In this document: positions 9,900 to 19,822 of the stretch, piece after piece
Numbering within the stretch: the first letter of the stretch is position 1
Layout of the letters: each line of letters starts with the position of its first letter
Assembly (NCBI GenBank): GCA_963714405.1
Contig: CAVQOH010000002.1
Location: 682,001 to 746,000, forward strand
Length of the DNA: 64,000 nt
Origin: JAZGGS01 sp963714405
GTDB lineage: Bacteria; Bacteroidota; Ignavibacteria; Ignavibacteriales; Ignavibacteriaceae
Direction of reading: 5' to 3'
Translations under genes and position numbers: made by a program
Notes under the pieces: model-generated
What the model was told of the DNA's origin: nothing
The model's input: the letters and a program-made list of their open reading frames with translations, nothing else
The model's database searches: none

Positions 9900-10208
9900 T
9901 TATTTGGGTTCCCAATCTACTCCTTCACAAGGCACATAATCTTCAGTCGGGTGTTTATCATACTTTAAGCAGAGTACTGCGGAAGAATCAAAATGTTTGC
10001 AACTTGAGCATAAAGTAGAACTAATAACGTTTTTATTTCGTTCTTCAAACCACCGGTAACTTACCATTGCAGGATGAAAAATTATAACATAAATTGCTGC
10101 AAGACAAATAATTAACCAAAGGTTAAAATCAAATTCACTTTTCAGAATCCAAAGTCCAAGGATTGTTATAACCGTTCTAAGCAATGTCCAAAAAACTATC
10201 TCGCCCAA
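9900..10208 (-). CDS. Small membrane protein with C-terminal Cys cluster
   Basis: The protein has 102 residues. Two hydrophobic segments (about residues 5-20 and 28-46) are followed by a soluble tail with four Cys in the pattern CSSC, then LCLKY, then VPCEG, which could bind a metal or Fe-S cluster. The start is TTG 10208, supported by GGAAGG seven bases upstream and the absence of an early ATG. It sits alone between the seven-PAS kinase gene and the tRNA-Lys gene. I do not recognise the family, and metal binding is only inferred from Cys spacing. Confidence 0.65.
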   Translation of the reverse strand: MGEIVFWTLLRTVITILGLWILKSEFDFNLWLIICLAAIYVIIFHPAMVSYRWFEERNKNVISSTLCSSCKHFDSSAVLCLKYDKHPTEDYVPCEGVDWEPK

Positions 10209-10440
10209 ATAACCTTCCCAAATGAATGAAATGCTGAACTACTAATTATAATTACAATTAAGAATTAAACAAAGTTTATAAAAAAACCTAATGCTATCTG
10301 CACTGAATTACATGTATGTAAACTTGTAATATTTACATGAATGTATTATTATTAGATTTAATGAAAATCTGATTTGTGTAGAAATTACCGGTTAGATGAA
10401 AAATTACTTTTCTAAGTTCTTAAAAATAAAGAAGATAGAG

Positions 10441-10512
10441 TGAGCGCGGATGGGTTCGAACCATCGACCCTCTGCTTAAAAGGCAGATGCTCTACCACTG
10501 AGCTACGCGCCC
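10441..10512 (-). tRNA. tRNA-Lys (anticodon TTT)
   Basis: The minus strand folds into a 72-nt cloverleaf. The acceptor stem GGGCGCG pairs with CGCGCTC (one G-U). The D-arm has TAGCTCAGTGGTAGAGC, the anticodon stem TCTGC/GCAGA holds the loop CTTTTAA (anticodon TTT), and the T-arm contains GGTTCGAACCC. The discriminator is A and CCA is not encoded. It lies 86 bases before the NtrC-type regulator gene on the opposite strand. Confidence 0.96.
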
Positions 10513-10598
10513 TTAAAAATAAGAAGAGCAAATATAAATAAGAAGCGAAATTATTCCAAGTATGGCTCTTTCGCTGCAATAAAAAAGGATCAGGCAAT

Positions 10599-11963
10599 AT
10601 GACAACAAAAAACTCCAAAATTCTGGTCTGTGATGATGATGAAACTCTATGTTACCTGCTGAAAGAACAATTACTTGAAGAAGGATATGCAGTTGATACG
10701 GTTTACGATGGCAAGTTTGCTATTCAAGCAATAAAAGGTTCTCATTATGATGTACTTTTGCTTGATCTTAATATGAAAGAAGTACAGGGGGAAGAAGTAT
10801 TAAAATTTGTAAAAGATTATAACTCTACTGTTCAGGTTATTATCCTTTCTGCACAGGGTGAAATGCGCAAAGCAATTGATTGTATTAAAGATGGTGCGTA
10901 TGATTTTATTACCAAACCATACGAATTTGAGGAGCTTCTTTTAACTATTAACCGTGCAATTGAACACAAGGAACTTCTTGTTAAAACAGAGATCCTAACT
11001 AAAGAAATCAGTAAAAAAAGTTCTGATACAATTGTAGGTGAAAGTCCTCAACTGCAGCGTGTGCTTAATCTTGCTAATAAAGCCGCAATGTCCGATTCAA
11101 ATATTTTAATTGAGGGAGAAACCGGTACGGGCAAAGAATTATTTGCAGAATATATGCATAAACATTCTGCAAGAAAAGATAAACCGTTTGTTGTTATTAA
11201 TTGTGCTTCTTTGCCAGATCAACTGATCGAAAGCGAGTTGTTTGGTCATGAAAAAGGTGCTTTTACAGATGCAAAAAATACAAAGCAAGGGCTCGTAGAA
11301 ATTGCACATGGTGGAACATTATTTCTTGATGAAATTGGAGAACTGAGTTTAACTCTGCAACCAAAATTATTACGATTTCTTGAAAACGGTGAGTACAGGA
11401 GGATCGGCGGGGTTACAAATTTAAATTCGAATGTAAGAGTTATAGGCGCAACTAATAAAAATCTTCTTGAAGAAGCCGATAATAAAAATTTCAGGAAAGA
11501 TCTACTCTTCAGGATGAATGTAATAACACTTACTATTCCACCATTGCGAGACCGGCAGGAAGATATTATCCTGCTTGCAAATTATTTTCTTAATGAAAAA
11601 TCTCCGGTCAGATCTCCGAAACAATTATCAGAACAAGCCAGAGATATTCTGCAAGATTATTCATTTACAGGAAACATACGCGAACTTGAACATATTATAG
11701 AAAGAGCTATAATTTTTGCAGAGGGAGAACTAATTCTACCCGATGACTTGAACCTTCCTCATTCTTACCAGGGACAATCAAGGAAAGCCACCTTAACTGA
11801 AACGGCTGATGATATTCTCAGCATGGAAGAACTTGAAAAATGGCACATTCAAAAAGTCCTGGATAAAAACAGGTGGGATAGATCTCAAACCGCAAACCAA
11901 TTGGGCATAAGTCCTAAAACACTTTACACAAAGATTAAGAAGTACGAATTAAAACAAATTTAA
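10599..11963 (+). CDS. NtrC-family sigma-54-dependent response regulator
   Basis: The protein has 454 residues. A receiver (1-120) has its acidic residues in VCDDDET, phospho-Asp in VLLLDLNMK and Lys in ITKPYEF. The AAA+ domain (about 145-375) has Walker A GETGTGKE, the sigma-54 loop written GAFTDA and Walker B GGTLFLDEIGE. A Fis-type helix-turn-helix lies at 415-454 (RSQTANQLGISPKTLYTKI). The GAFTDA spelling differs from the textbook GAFTGA but is a common natural variant. The protein would activate sigma-54 promoters when phosphorylated. AAAGGAT lies nine bases before the ATG. The hybrid kinase gene five bases downstream is the likely partner. Confidence 0.92.
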   Translation: MTTKNSKILVCDDDETLCYLLKEQLLEEGYAVDTVYDGKFAIQAIKGSHYDVLLLDLNMKEVQGEEVLKFVKDYNSTVQVIILSAQGEMRKAIDCIKDGAYDFITKPYEFEELLLTINRAIEHKELLVKTEILTKEISKKSSDTIVGESPQLQRVLNLANKAAMSDSNILIEGETGTGKELFAEYMHKHSARKDKPFVVINCASLPDQLIESELFGHEKGAFTDAKNTKQGLVEIAHGGTLFLDEIGELSLTLQPKLLRFLENGEYRRIGGVTNLNSNVRVIGATNKNLLEEADNKNFRKDLLFRMNVITLTIPPLRDRQEDIILLANYFLNEKSPVRSPKQLSEQARDILQDYSFTGNIRELEHIIERAIIFAEGELILPDDLNLPHSYQGQSRKATLTETADDILSMEELEKWHIQKVLDKNRWDRSQTANQLGISPKTLYTKIKKYELKQI

Positions 11964-11968
11964 TTTAA

Positions 11969-13957
11969 ATGGCGGGTAATCCAATTGATAAATATGCTTC
12001 TGAAGAGCTGTTTGATCTTCAGAGCGCACCTATGGCCATTGCCGATAATAATGTAAAAATAACCTGGTATAACAAAAGTTTTAAAAACAAATTTGGTGCC
12101 GGCCGAATGAAAGGGACTTCAATTGATAGATTATTTGAAATTGAACTTCCTGACTTACCTGAATTTTTCAAAAGTAATAAATCAATCAAAAAAGTTTTAG
12201 CGCATCAAGATGACGAACTGATTTTAAAACCGATTTACTCAAAAACAAAAAAACATCAGTTAATTGGTTATCTGGTTGAACTTATTGCAAATGTTAAGAA
12301 TAAGCAGGAAGGCTTAAATGATTTAGGGATTGCTGAAAAAAGCGATTTGTTTCAAAACAACCTTCAACAGGTGCTTGTACTCTTAGATAGAGAAAGTTCA
12401 TTAGATGTTATCTCTGAAGAAATTATTTTAAGAAGCGTAAATACAAGCAGAAGTGATTTTGGACTTATTGTATTTATCACTGATGACAACAAACAAGACA
12501 TACTTTATCATGATCCTAAAAACCTTATTACTAATAAGGAAGATATAAATAGAAATATAAATTCTGATTTTGCATTCATAAAAAAATGGTTTAAGATAAA
12601 TAACCGGCCGCTTATTGCTCACAAGAGTCAATCCAATATTGGATTTAATTTAGCTCAGGCATTTAATTCTCAATCATTGCTTGTTTGCCCGGGATTTTTT
12701 GATAAATCATTACTCGCTGCAATAATTGTTGGCAAAACAGAAGGAAGTTATTCTTCACTGGAAGTTAATTATCTTGAGCAATTTGCCACTCTACTATCTT
12801 TTACAATAAATAATATAAAAACACGTGAATTAAACACAGCATTAGAAAGTCGCCTTCTGCAATCTCAAAAACTGGAAACAATAGGTAAACTCTCTAGTGG
12901 AATGGCACACGATTTCAGCAACTTGCTATCTAGCATATTTGGTAGTATAAATTTACTTAGAAAACGTGTTGAGCAAAATGATACGGTTGAAAGACTTATT
13001 GACAACATTGAAAACTGTTCTGTAAGGGCAAAGGATTTAACAAAAGGTTTGCTTTCTTTCGGGAAACCTACACCAAAAAGAAGGGAGCTTGTAAAACCAA
13101 ATATTCTTACGGAAGAAATTTCGAAAGTTATTGATCAAACATTTCCCCGTACAATAACTTATTCATGTACTATGGAAAAAAACTTATATGATATACTTGG
13201 TAACAGCACAGAAATTTACCAGGTTTTGTTAAACCTATGTGTAAATGCAAAAGAAGCCACAAATGAGACGGGAACAATAGAATTATCAGTTAAGAACATT
13301 ACGATTAACCAGGAAAATATTTCAAATTTTCCCTGGCTTGAAATTGATAACTATGTTTGCTTTTCAGTTAAGGATAATGGCAGCGGTGTTGAAGAAGCAG
13401 ATTTACAAAAAATATTTGATCCATATTTTTCTACTAAATCGAAAGATACAGGTTCGGGATTAGGGCTTTATGTAACGTATGGAATAATAAAAGCTCATAA
13501 TGGATATATAGATGTTTCAAGTTTGCCTAACCAGGGAACAACATTTGATGTATATTTTCCCTCATATGAGCCAAACAAAGTAATCCATACAGATACTCAA
13601 GACAAAATAATCTTACTTGCTGATGATGAACCTATGCTGAGCGAGTTGCTTGGTGAGCTGCTTGAATCAAGTGGATTTAATGTTATAAAGGTTGGCTCGG
13701 GACAGGAAGCAATTAAAGTATTAACTGAAGAAATAAAAGTTGATTTAGCAATTATAGATTATAACATGCCGGAAATGAACGGACTGGATACAATTGAAAA
13801 AATCAGATCTTTGAATTTTAATCTGCCTATAATACTTTCTTCAGGAAGTATGCAAATTGATGCTGATTTTTCTTCTGATAAATATAGGATTGATAGCTCT
13901 CTCCAAAAACCGTATGAGTTTGAAACTATGCTCTCTACAATTAAAAAACTTTTTTAA
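11969..13957 (+). CDS. Soluble hybrid histidine kinase (PAS-like, GAF-like, HisKA, HATPase, receiver)
   Basis: The protein has 662 residues and no membrane helices. A PAS-like N-terminus (about 15-90) and a GAF-like segment (about 130-290) precede a HisKA domain. The phospho-His is in SSGMAHDFSNLLSSI (about residue 313), the HxFxNLL type often paired with NtrC-like regulators. HATPase motifs are DNGSGV and GSGLGLYVTYGI (about 407-527). A C-terminal receiver (about 545-662) has its acidic pair in LLADDEP and phospho-Asp in LAIIDYNMPE. The gene starts five bases after the NtrC-type regulator, so the two form an operon and probably one phosphorelay. Its TAA abuts the stop codon of a converging pseudogene. 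Confidence 0.9.
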   Translation: MAGNPIDKYASEELFDLQSAPMAIADNNVKITWYNKSFKNKFGAGRMKGTSIDRLFEIELPDLPEFFKSNKSIKKVLAHQDDELILKPIYSKTKKHQLIGYLVELIANVKNKQEGLNDLGIAEKSDLFQNNLQQVLVLLDRESSLDVISEEIILRSVNTSRSDFGLIVFITDDNKQDILYHDPKNLITNKEDINRNINSDFAFIKKWFKINNRPLIAHKSQSNIGFNLAQAFNSQSLLVCPGFFDKSLLAAIIVGKTEGSYSSLEVNYLEQFATLLSFTINNIKTRELNTALESRLLQSQKLETIGKLSSGMAHDFSNLLSSIFGSINLLRKRVEQNDTVERLIDNIENCSVRAKDLTKGLLSFGKPTPKRRELVKPNILTEEISKVIDQTFPRTITYSCTMEKNLYDILGNSTEIYQVLLNLCVNAKEATNETGTIELSVKNITINQENISNFPWLEIDNYVCFSVKDNGSGVEEADLQKIFDPYFSTKSKDTGSGLGLYVTYGIIKAHNGYIDVSSLPNQGTTFDVYFPSYEPNKVIHTDTQDKIILLADDEPMLSELLGELLESSGFNVIKVGSGQEAIKVLTEEIKVDLAIIDYNMPEMNGLDTIEKIRSLNFNLPIILSSGSMQIDADFSSDKYRIDSSLQKPYEFETMLSTIKKLF

Positions 13958-14625
13958 CTAACTTTCCTTTTCTTCTACGTTTATCATCTTAACACTGTTC
14001 GTGTAATCTGCAATTACAGGATCTTTTATTGAATCAAGCTTGTTAAGAACATCTGATATCTCTTTAATCGCAGTTTCAATATACTTTAATCTTCCGAGCA
14101 ATGTTTCCTTAGAAAACTTTTCCTTGTTAAGCTCTCTTTTAATTGCTGCGCTGAAAGGATAGTAATGTTAGCGGTTGTTTAATTTTATGATTTGCTGTAA
14201 CTACTGTAGCAACAAACGTGTTTTTCTTTTCAGCTTCTAAAACAAGTTTGTTTGCTTCAGATAGTTTAAGTGCAGATTGCACTCTTGCAAGTAAGTTCAA
14301 TTCTGTTTAATGGTTTTTTTATATAATCAAATGCGCCGGCTTCCAGTCCTTCTTTTGTATCTTCTGCACCTGCTTTTGCCGTTACAAGAATAATCGGAAT
14401 TCCTGAAGTTTTTTCTTCTGCAACAAGAGTTTTACAAACTTCAATCCCCGTTATATCGGGCATCATAACATCAAGCAGAATTAAATCCGGTAATTCGCTC
14501 ATGGCTTTTTCAATACCTGATTTGCCATCGTAAGCTGTTATTACCTCATATCCTTCATGTTCAAGTCTATCCTGCAGCATAAAAACGTTTTCGGGAAGAT
14601 CATCAATAACAAGAATTCTTTTCAT
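13958..14625 (-). pseudogene. Receiver + HisKA-like helical protein, broken by two frameshifts
   Basis: The intact N-terminal part (from ATG 14625) is a receiver with phospho-Asp in LILLDVMMPD and Lys in YIKKPLNR. Its frame is lost near 14290-14297. The next frame continues without a gap as ARVQSALKLSEANKLV, a coiled coil, then a HisKA-like helix with ANHKIKQPLT. A second shift near 14165 leads to SAAIKRELNKEKF and onward to the TAG at 13958. The repaired protein would be about 222 residues, a receiver joined to a His-bearing helix pair without an ATPase domain. The start lies one base after the hybrid kinase stop, so it is the last gene of the pilus/signalling operon. Real decay and sequence error cannot be separated here. 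Confidence 0.7.
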
Positions 14626-14626
14626 T

Positions 14627-17600
14627 TTAACTTACCTTCGGCTGCGAGATTAATTGTTTAATTTTGAATGAAAGGTTTGTTGGATTAACCGGTTTTGGGA
14701 TAGAATCATTAAATCCATCTTTTAAAATAATTTCTTTATCATCTGCCATTGCTTTCGCAGAAACTGCAAAAACTTTCACATCCTGCAATTTATCAATTTC
14801 TCTTATTGCCCTTATTGTTTGGAAACCATCCATGCCTGGCATCATGATATCCAGTAGAATCAAATCCGGTGTAACTGTTTCCAATAATTTCAGGCATTCC
14901 AATCCGTTTTTAGCAATAAAAGTTGTGCAACCGCAAGAACGAACAATTTCATTCATCGTAAACAGCGTTTCAGAATCATCATCAACAATCATAACTTTGG
15001 CTAAATTTTCTTCCTCTTTAACTGATACTTTTTCTTCATGCTTGGTATTACCATTCTCGCCGCTTTTTTCAATATTGTGTGATGGTAAAGGATTCGCTTC
15101 CTGCATTTGTATTCTATCCCTAACAATTTTCAGAACATCAAGTGGATGTCCTTTTGATTTAACTGCTATATTTTCAACTATGTTGCTAAGAGATTTTCTT
15201 TCATCATCTGATAAATCTTTTGCTGTACTTATAAATATTGGAATGTGTTTTGTTTTAAAGTTAGATTTAAGCTTATATGAAAGCGTAATACCATCAATTT
15301 TCGGCATCATTAAATCTATAATTATAAGATCTGGTTGAACTTCTGCTATTTTACTAAATGCAAATTCGCTATCCTGTATATATTCAATTCGTAGATTTTC
15401 ATTACCAAATTCTTCTTTGAACTTTTCAAATTCCAGTTCATCATCATCGACAATAACAATTTTATTGATTTGTTTCTTAGCCAGATTTTCTAAACGCGAA
15501 AAGGCAGATAATATTTTATCGGCAGAAATAGGCTTTACAAAATATTCAAATGCTCCCAATCCGTAACCAATGTTTTTTTCTCCAAGTATGGAAAGCATAA
15601 TTATCGGTATATCTTTTGTTTTTGAATTTTCCTTTAACTCTTTAAGAACACTCCATCCATCTTTTTTAGGTAGCATTACATCAAGGGTTATTGCAAACGG
15701 CTGTTTATCAACAGCCATTTTAATGCCTGTATCTCCATCCTCAGCAAATATAACCTCATAACCTTTTGCAGAAAGATATTGTCCGATTGTATAACGAACC
15801 TCTTCATCATCATCAATAACAAGAATTGGGTTTTCCCTATTCTTCATTAATTCTTCTACATTGATTTTATTTTGTGCATTTGGCAAAATTGAATCAACAA
15901 ATTTTAACGGAACAGAAAAACAAAAGGTAGATCCTTCGCCCACTTTGCTTAAAACAGTAATTTCTCCCTCTAGAAGGCCGGCAATTTTTTTGCAAATAGC
16001 TAATCCAAGGCCGGTGCCTCCATATTTTTTTGTGGTTGACCCATCAACCTGCCTGAATTCTTCAAAAATATATTTTTGTTCGCTCTGGGGAATACCTATT
16101 CCCGTATCCTTAACTTCAAATTTGAGCAAATCCATTTCCGAAGAAATATTAAGAGATATACTTCCCTCATCTGTAAATTTAACCGCGTTGCCAAGAAGGT
16201 TTATAAGAACCTGAACAATTTTACTGCGATCTGTACGAATAATGATTTTAGTATTAGTATCTCTTCTAATATTGAAACCAATATTTTTATTTAACACTAA
16301 TGGAGTAATTGAATTTTCAACTTCTTCAATTATCTCTTCCAGTAAAGTGTCTTCTTCCCTCATATCCATTTTACCAGCTTCAATCTTCGAAAGATCAAGA
16401 ATATCATTAATCAGGGCCATCAACCGCCTGCCACTTTTTAAAACAACTTCAAGCCGTTCTTTATTTTTACCATTAAAATCCGCTTTCTCCAAAATTAATT
16501 CTGTTAGCCCGAGTATAGAATTCATTGGTGTACGCAACTCATGGGAAATGCTTGCAAGAAATTGTGATTTCACTTTTGTTGATTCTTCTGCCTTTTGTTT
16601 TTGCACTTCAAGCTCGGATGCCTGTTCTTTGAGATCGCTATGAAGTTTGGATAGTGAGTTATGTTGTTTTTTAATTTGGATATTTTGTTTCTGGTATTCT
16701 TCATTTAAAGTTTTAAGCTCAGCAATAAAGTCTTCAAGCTGTGTTAGTGCTCTTGCATTCGTTAAACCGACTGCCAATTGTTCTTTAATCTTTGAAAGGT
16801 ACTCATTTACCTCGCTAGTTGGTTTTACAATTGAACCAAGAACAAGTACAGAAGTTACAGCATTATTATAAACTATCGGTAAAATAACAAGGTGCTTTAA
16901 CTCAAGGTTAACTAAACCAGCTGACACTATTGGCAGCGCCTCATCAGAGTCTATTTCAATTGTTTCTTTATCTTGAACCACACGCTCATAAAATGCAAAA
17001 TTTTCATAGTTTTTTGCTTTTGTTTCATCCAATCCATATGAGCTAACAAGATTCAGTTTTTTATCTTCTACTGAATAAAGTGCGCCGATTAAAAAACCAC
17101 AAGTGTTAATGATCTTTTTCAATGCTGCATCGGATATTTCTGCAAGAGTGGGATTTTGATTGATTAGTGTTATAAAATCCGAATATTCCTTTTTTGTTTT
17201 TTCTTTTTTCTCTAACTCATCAAGCATTAAATTAAACGCTTTACCCAGCTTACCTATTTCATCAGTGCTTTTAATGTGTATTTTCGAATTAAAATTGCCT
17301 TCGCTGGTTTTTGTTGTTGCACGACTAAGCTCAGTGAGCTGCTTTCTTAATTTATCTGTAAACAAATAAGTAAGTATTAACGAAAGGAATACGCCAGCAA
17401 GACCAATTAGAATAAACATATCTCGAAGTGTTTTACGAAGCAGTGCGGCTTCTCCAATGCTTGTAAAAATAATGTAGTTTGGGTTGTTTTTGTATTTTAA
17501 ACCTGATCCGGGAATGTAGATTGTTGCTAAAATATCGTTTGCTTCTTCACTTTCCGTGTACAAATCAAAATTATGCTTTTTCTCAAGCGATTTTACTGCC

Positions 17601-18166
17601 TGAGTCAGCGTATAAATGTGTTTCTGGTTTGTAGATGAATTAGAAATATCCGTCAGGGAGCCATTCCATACTGCAGCAACTTCAGAATTAATTTGCTGTG
17701 CAAACTCATTAAGTAAACTTTCTGATAGAACAATTCCATAATAGTATTTCACATCTTCTTCTGAAGAATGTTCAAGTATTAAAGCATACGGATTGTAATC
17801 AATAAAATCTTTTAAGCCAAGGTTTTTATCTGGAATATGTATTTTTTCATTATAAGCTATTCTGTTTATTTTATCCAAACGTGGGTTGTTTATTTCTAAA
17901 ATAAAATCAAGCCTGTTATTAATCAGTTTTCGTTTGTTAAGGACTGTGGAAATATAATCATTTGAAAGTGCCAAAAACTCGTCTTCAGTTTCAAGCATTT
18001 TAGTTCGATAAGAATAGATAAAATTATTTGCGGAGTTAAGTAAGTGCCGTGATTGTTGGGAGGAAATAACCTCGTGCATTATTGAGTAGAATACAACAGC
18101 TGCGCTGCTTAAAATAAGTACAACTATTATAAAGTTTATTAATAATATTCTTAAACTTATCTTCAT
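14627..18166 (-). CDS. Membrane hybrid histidine kinase with three receiver domains
   Basis: The protein has 1179 residues. An N-terminal membrane helix (about 8-30) and a second (about 243-265) bracket a periplasmic sensor domain. HAMP (about 265-315), a GAF-like region (about 330-480) and a coiled coil follow. HisKA has phospho-His in SISHELRTPMN (about 545); HATPase has DTGIGI and GTGLGLAI (about 642-745). Three receivers lie at about 779-890, 902-1015 and 1055-1175, with phospho-Asp in TLDVMLPKK, IIDLMMPK and LLDIMMPG. Only 14 bases separate it from the receiver-only gene upstream, in an operon with the secretin, which suggests a phosphorelay controlling the pilus-like machine. The signal is unknown. 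Confidence 0.9.
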   Translation of the reverse strand: MKISLRILLINFIIVVLILSSAAVVFYSIMHEVISSQQSRHLLNSANNFIYSYRTKMLETEDEFLALSNDYISTVLNKRKLINNRLDFILEINNPRLDKINRIAYNEKIHIPDKNLGLKDFIDYNPYALILEHSSEEDVKYYYGIVLSESLLNEFAQQINSEVAAVWNGSLTDISNSSTNQKHIYTLTQAVKSLEKKHNFDLYTESEEANDILATIYIPGSGLKYKNNPNYIIFTSIGEAALLRKTLRDMFILIGLAGVFLSLILTYLFTDKLRKQLTELSRATTKTSEGNFNSKIHIKSTDEIGKLGKAFNLMLDELEKKEKTKKEYSDFITLINQNPTLAEISDAALKKIINTCGFLIGALYSVEDKKLNLVSSYGLDETKAKNYENFAFYERVVQDKETIEIDSDEALPIVSAGLVNLELKHLVILPIVYNNAVTSVLVLGSIVKPTSEVNEYLSKIKEQLAVGLTNARALTQLEDFIAELKTLNEEYQKQNIQIKKQHNSLSKLHSDLKEQASELEVQKQKAEESTKVKSQFLASISHELRTPMNSILGLTELILEKADFNGKNKERLEVVLKSGRRLMALINDILDLSKIEAGKMDMREEDTLLEEIIEEVENSITPLVLNKNIGFNIRRDTNTKIIIRTDRSKIVQVLINLLGNAVKFTDEGSISLNISSEMDLLKFEVKDTGIGIPQSEQKYIFEEFRQVDGSTTKKYGGTGLGLAICKKIAGLLEGEITVLSKVGEGSTFCFSVPLKFVDSILPNAQNKINVEELMKNRENPILVIDDDEEVRYTIGQYLSAKGYEVIFAEDGDTGIKMAVDKQPFAITLDVMLPKKDGWSVLKELKENSKTKDIPIIMLSILGEKNIGYGLGAFEYFVKPISADKILSAFSRLENLAKKQINKIVIVDDDELEFEKFKEEFGNENLRIEYIQDSEFAFSKIAEVQPDLIIIDLMMPKIDGITLSYKLKSNFKTKHIPIFISTAKDLSDDERKSLSNIVENIAVKSKGHPLDVLKIVRDRIQMQEANPLPSHNIEKSGENGNTKHEEKVSVKEEENLAKVMIVDDDSETLFTMNEIVRSCGCTTFIAKNGLECLKLLETVTPDLILLDIMMPGMDGFQTIRAIREIDKLQDVKVFAVSAKAMADDKEIILKDGFNDSIPKPVNPTNLSFKIKQLISQPKVS

Positions 18167-18180
18167 ACTTCCCGCCCCGG

Positions 18181-18549
18181 TTAATTTTCTTTTTGAAGAA
18201 CTTTTCTTATTGTAATTAAAAGTTCATCAAAATCATAAGGTTTGCTAATGAAGTCTGTTGCCCCCATTTTGGCAGCATCTATAGCGCTTTTTACATCTGC
18301 ATAAGCTGTAAGAACAATAACATTTGGACTGAAGCCATTATTAAAATCAATTTCGTGTAATACCTGAAAACCATCTTTTCCAGGCATTTTAAGATCCAGC
18401 AAAATAAGATCGACAGGGTTTGTTTTAATAAAATCAGAAACCTCATCGCCACTTGTAAAAAAATTTGTCTCATAACCAACTGCTGTTAGCTCTTCTGAGA
18501 GCACAGTGCATAGGTTAATGTCATCATCAACGATGAGTATTTTTTCCAT
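18181..18549 (-). CDS. Single-domain response regulator between secretin and hybrid kinase
   Basis: The protein has 122 residues and consists of a receiver only. The acidic cluster is in LIVDDDINL, phospho-Asp in LILLDLKMPG, Thr in VIVLTAY and Lys in FISKPYDF. Its ATG is one base after the secretin stop, so it is translationally coupled to the pilus genes, and the hybrid kinase follows 14 bases later. By position it could act like PilG/PilH-type CheY proteins of pilus-controlling systems, but no CheA, MCP or CheW gene is in the window. Confidence 0.88.
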   Translation of the reverse strand: MEKILIVDDDINLCTVLSEELTAVGYETNFFTSGDEVSDFIKTNPVDLILLDLKMPGKDGFQVLHEIDFNNGFSPNVIVLTAYADVKSAIDAAKMGATDFISKPYDFDELLITIRKVLQKEN

Positions 18550-18550
18550 T

Positions 18551-19807
18551 TTATTTCAGGTCTTCCCCCGGGACCTCGTTTAATTTATAATATTTTATTT
18601 GGCTATTGCGTTCTTTAATTTCGTTACCAAGAACATGTCCTTCATCAGGATTTTCAAAACGCTCTTTAAGAGTAGGTACTAATTCTGCCTTTAATAAAAT
18701 TACCAGCTCCTTTTTACGCAAAACAGTTTCATCACTTCCGGTTAAATATCTGATACCAAATACCCACCATGGTAAATCTTTAAGAAATGGTATTCCATTA
18801 CGAACAACTGTTTCTTCATTTATAAACAGACCACCAAGTATTGCTTCTTCGCCATCTAACATTAAAACTTGTGTAGCAGCAGTTGTTTTCTTAATCTCTG
18901 TTGTTGTTTCAGTTTGTGTAAACGAACTTCTTTCAACTGAAATATCCAGCAGCATATAATCAATACCATCTTCATGATGTATATATGGAGTTACGTCAAT
19001 TATAGTACCTGTAGGAAAGAACTTCTCAATTGTATTACCTGCAAAATCTCTTGTTCTTACTGAAAAATCGGATCCTATCTGTATGTTTCCTTTGTTTCGA
19101 TCTCTAACAGTTATATTAGGGCTGGAAATTATTTCACCAAGTCCTTCATCTTCAAAAAACTTGAAGACCGCAGTAGCCTCACCAAAAAAGCCGCCTACAT
19201 CAAAATTTGAAGTTACACCTAAATTAAATTCCGGCTGCAAACCGCCCTGTGTGGATCCTCCAGTGCCTCCCTCGCCTTCACCCTGGCTGCTTTCTGTTTC
19301 GGTTCTAAGCAAACCGCCAAGTGTATTATCTTCGCCTGAAAGTAAAAACTCCCAATCTACTCCGACTTTCCTAGCTTCCTGAACATCCATTTCGAAAAAG
19401 ACTGCAGATATTTTTACTTCTCGCGTACCTATAGAGGCATATGTTTCCGGAGTTAGTTCCTGCTCCACTTCATTACCGCGTTTAACAATAATTACATCTT
19501 CTTTGGTTTCAAATTGCATCCCGGCGTATTGTACAATTATCATAAGTGCTTTATCGTAGGGCATGTTATCAATTTCTATCCCAATAGGATCGGTTTTGGA
19601 GATTGTAGAAACAATTCTTCTTCCCGTAGTACTTTCACTTACCTTGCTGAGTAGTTCAATTGCCTGGTTAAAAGGAAGATTTTCAGACATTGTAACAAGC
19701 TCATCAGGATTCTGATAAGTTTTAAATCTTCTTTCCCAATACTGTTGTGAAAATACTTGTGTTACAAGAAAAAGAGTTAAAACCAAATACATTGTAAAAT
19801 TTTTCAT
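18551..19807 (-). CDS. pilQ: Secretin (PilQ/GspD family), short form
   Basis: The protein has 418 residues with a signal peptide (MKNFTMYLVLTLFLVTQVFS, cleavage near 20). An STN/N0-like domain lies at about residues 55-115. A Gly/Glu-rich low-complexity stretch follows at about 185-200, and the secretin domain at about 230-390 includes ISSPNITVRD, VTPYIHHED, LMLDGEEAILGGLF and VRNGIPFLKDLPWW, the usual tail. It would form the outer-membrane channel of a type IV pilus or type II-like secretion machine. It is short for PilQ (about 700), lacking the extra N-domains and AMIN domains. It follows the pilO and pilP-position genes, matching pilMNOPQ order. Confidence 0.9.
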   Translation of the reverse strand: MKNFTMYLVLTLFLVTQVFSQQYWERRFKTYQNPDELVTMSENLPFNQAIELLSKVSESTTGRRIVSTISKTDPIGIEIDNMPYDKALMIIVQYAGMQFETKEDVIIVKRGNEVEQELTPETYASIGTREVKISAVFFEMDVQEARKVGVDWEFLLSGEDNTLGGLLRTETESSQGEGEGGTGGSTQGGLQPEFNLGVTSNFDVGGFFGEATAVFKFFEDEGLGEIISSPNITVRDRNKGNIQIGSDFSVRTRDFAGNTIEKFFPTGTIIDVTPYIHHEDGIDYMLLDISVERSSFTQTETTTEIKKTTAATQVLMLDGEEAILGGLFINEETVVRNGIPFLKDLPWWVFGIRYLTGSDETVLRKKELVILLKAELVPTLKERFENPDEGHVLGNEIKERNSQIKYYKLNEVPGEDLK

Positions 19808-19822
19808 GATAATTCTCTCATT

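Noticed and set aside
11250..11300. GAFTDA instead of GAFTGA in the NtrC-type protein as a sign of lost sigma-54 contact
   Set aside because: This spelling is common among functional members. Walker A, Walker B and the Fis helix-turn-helix are all intact.
15570..16871. Long plus-strand open frames inside the hybrid kinase and other large minus-strand genes
   Set aside because: They are antisense shadows: Ser/Phe/Ile-rich translations without domains or ribosome sites, lying fully within well-supported genes.
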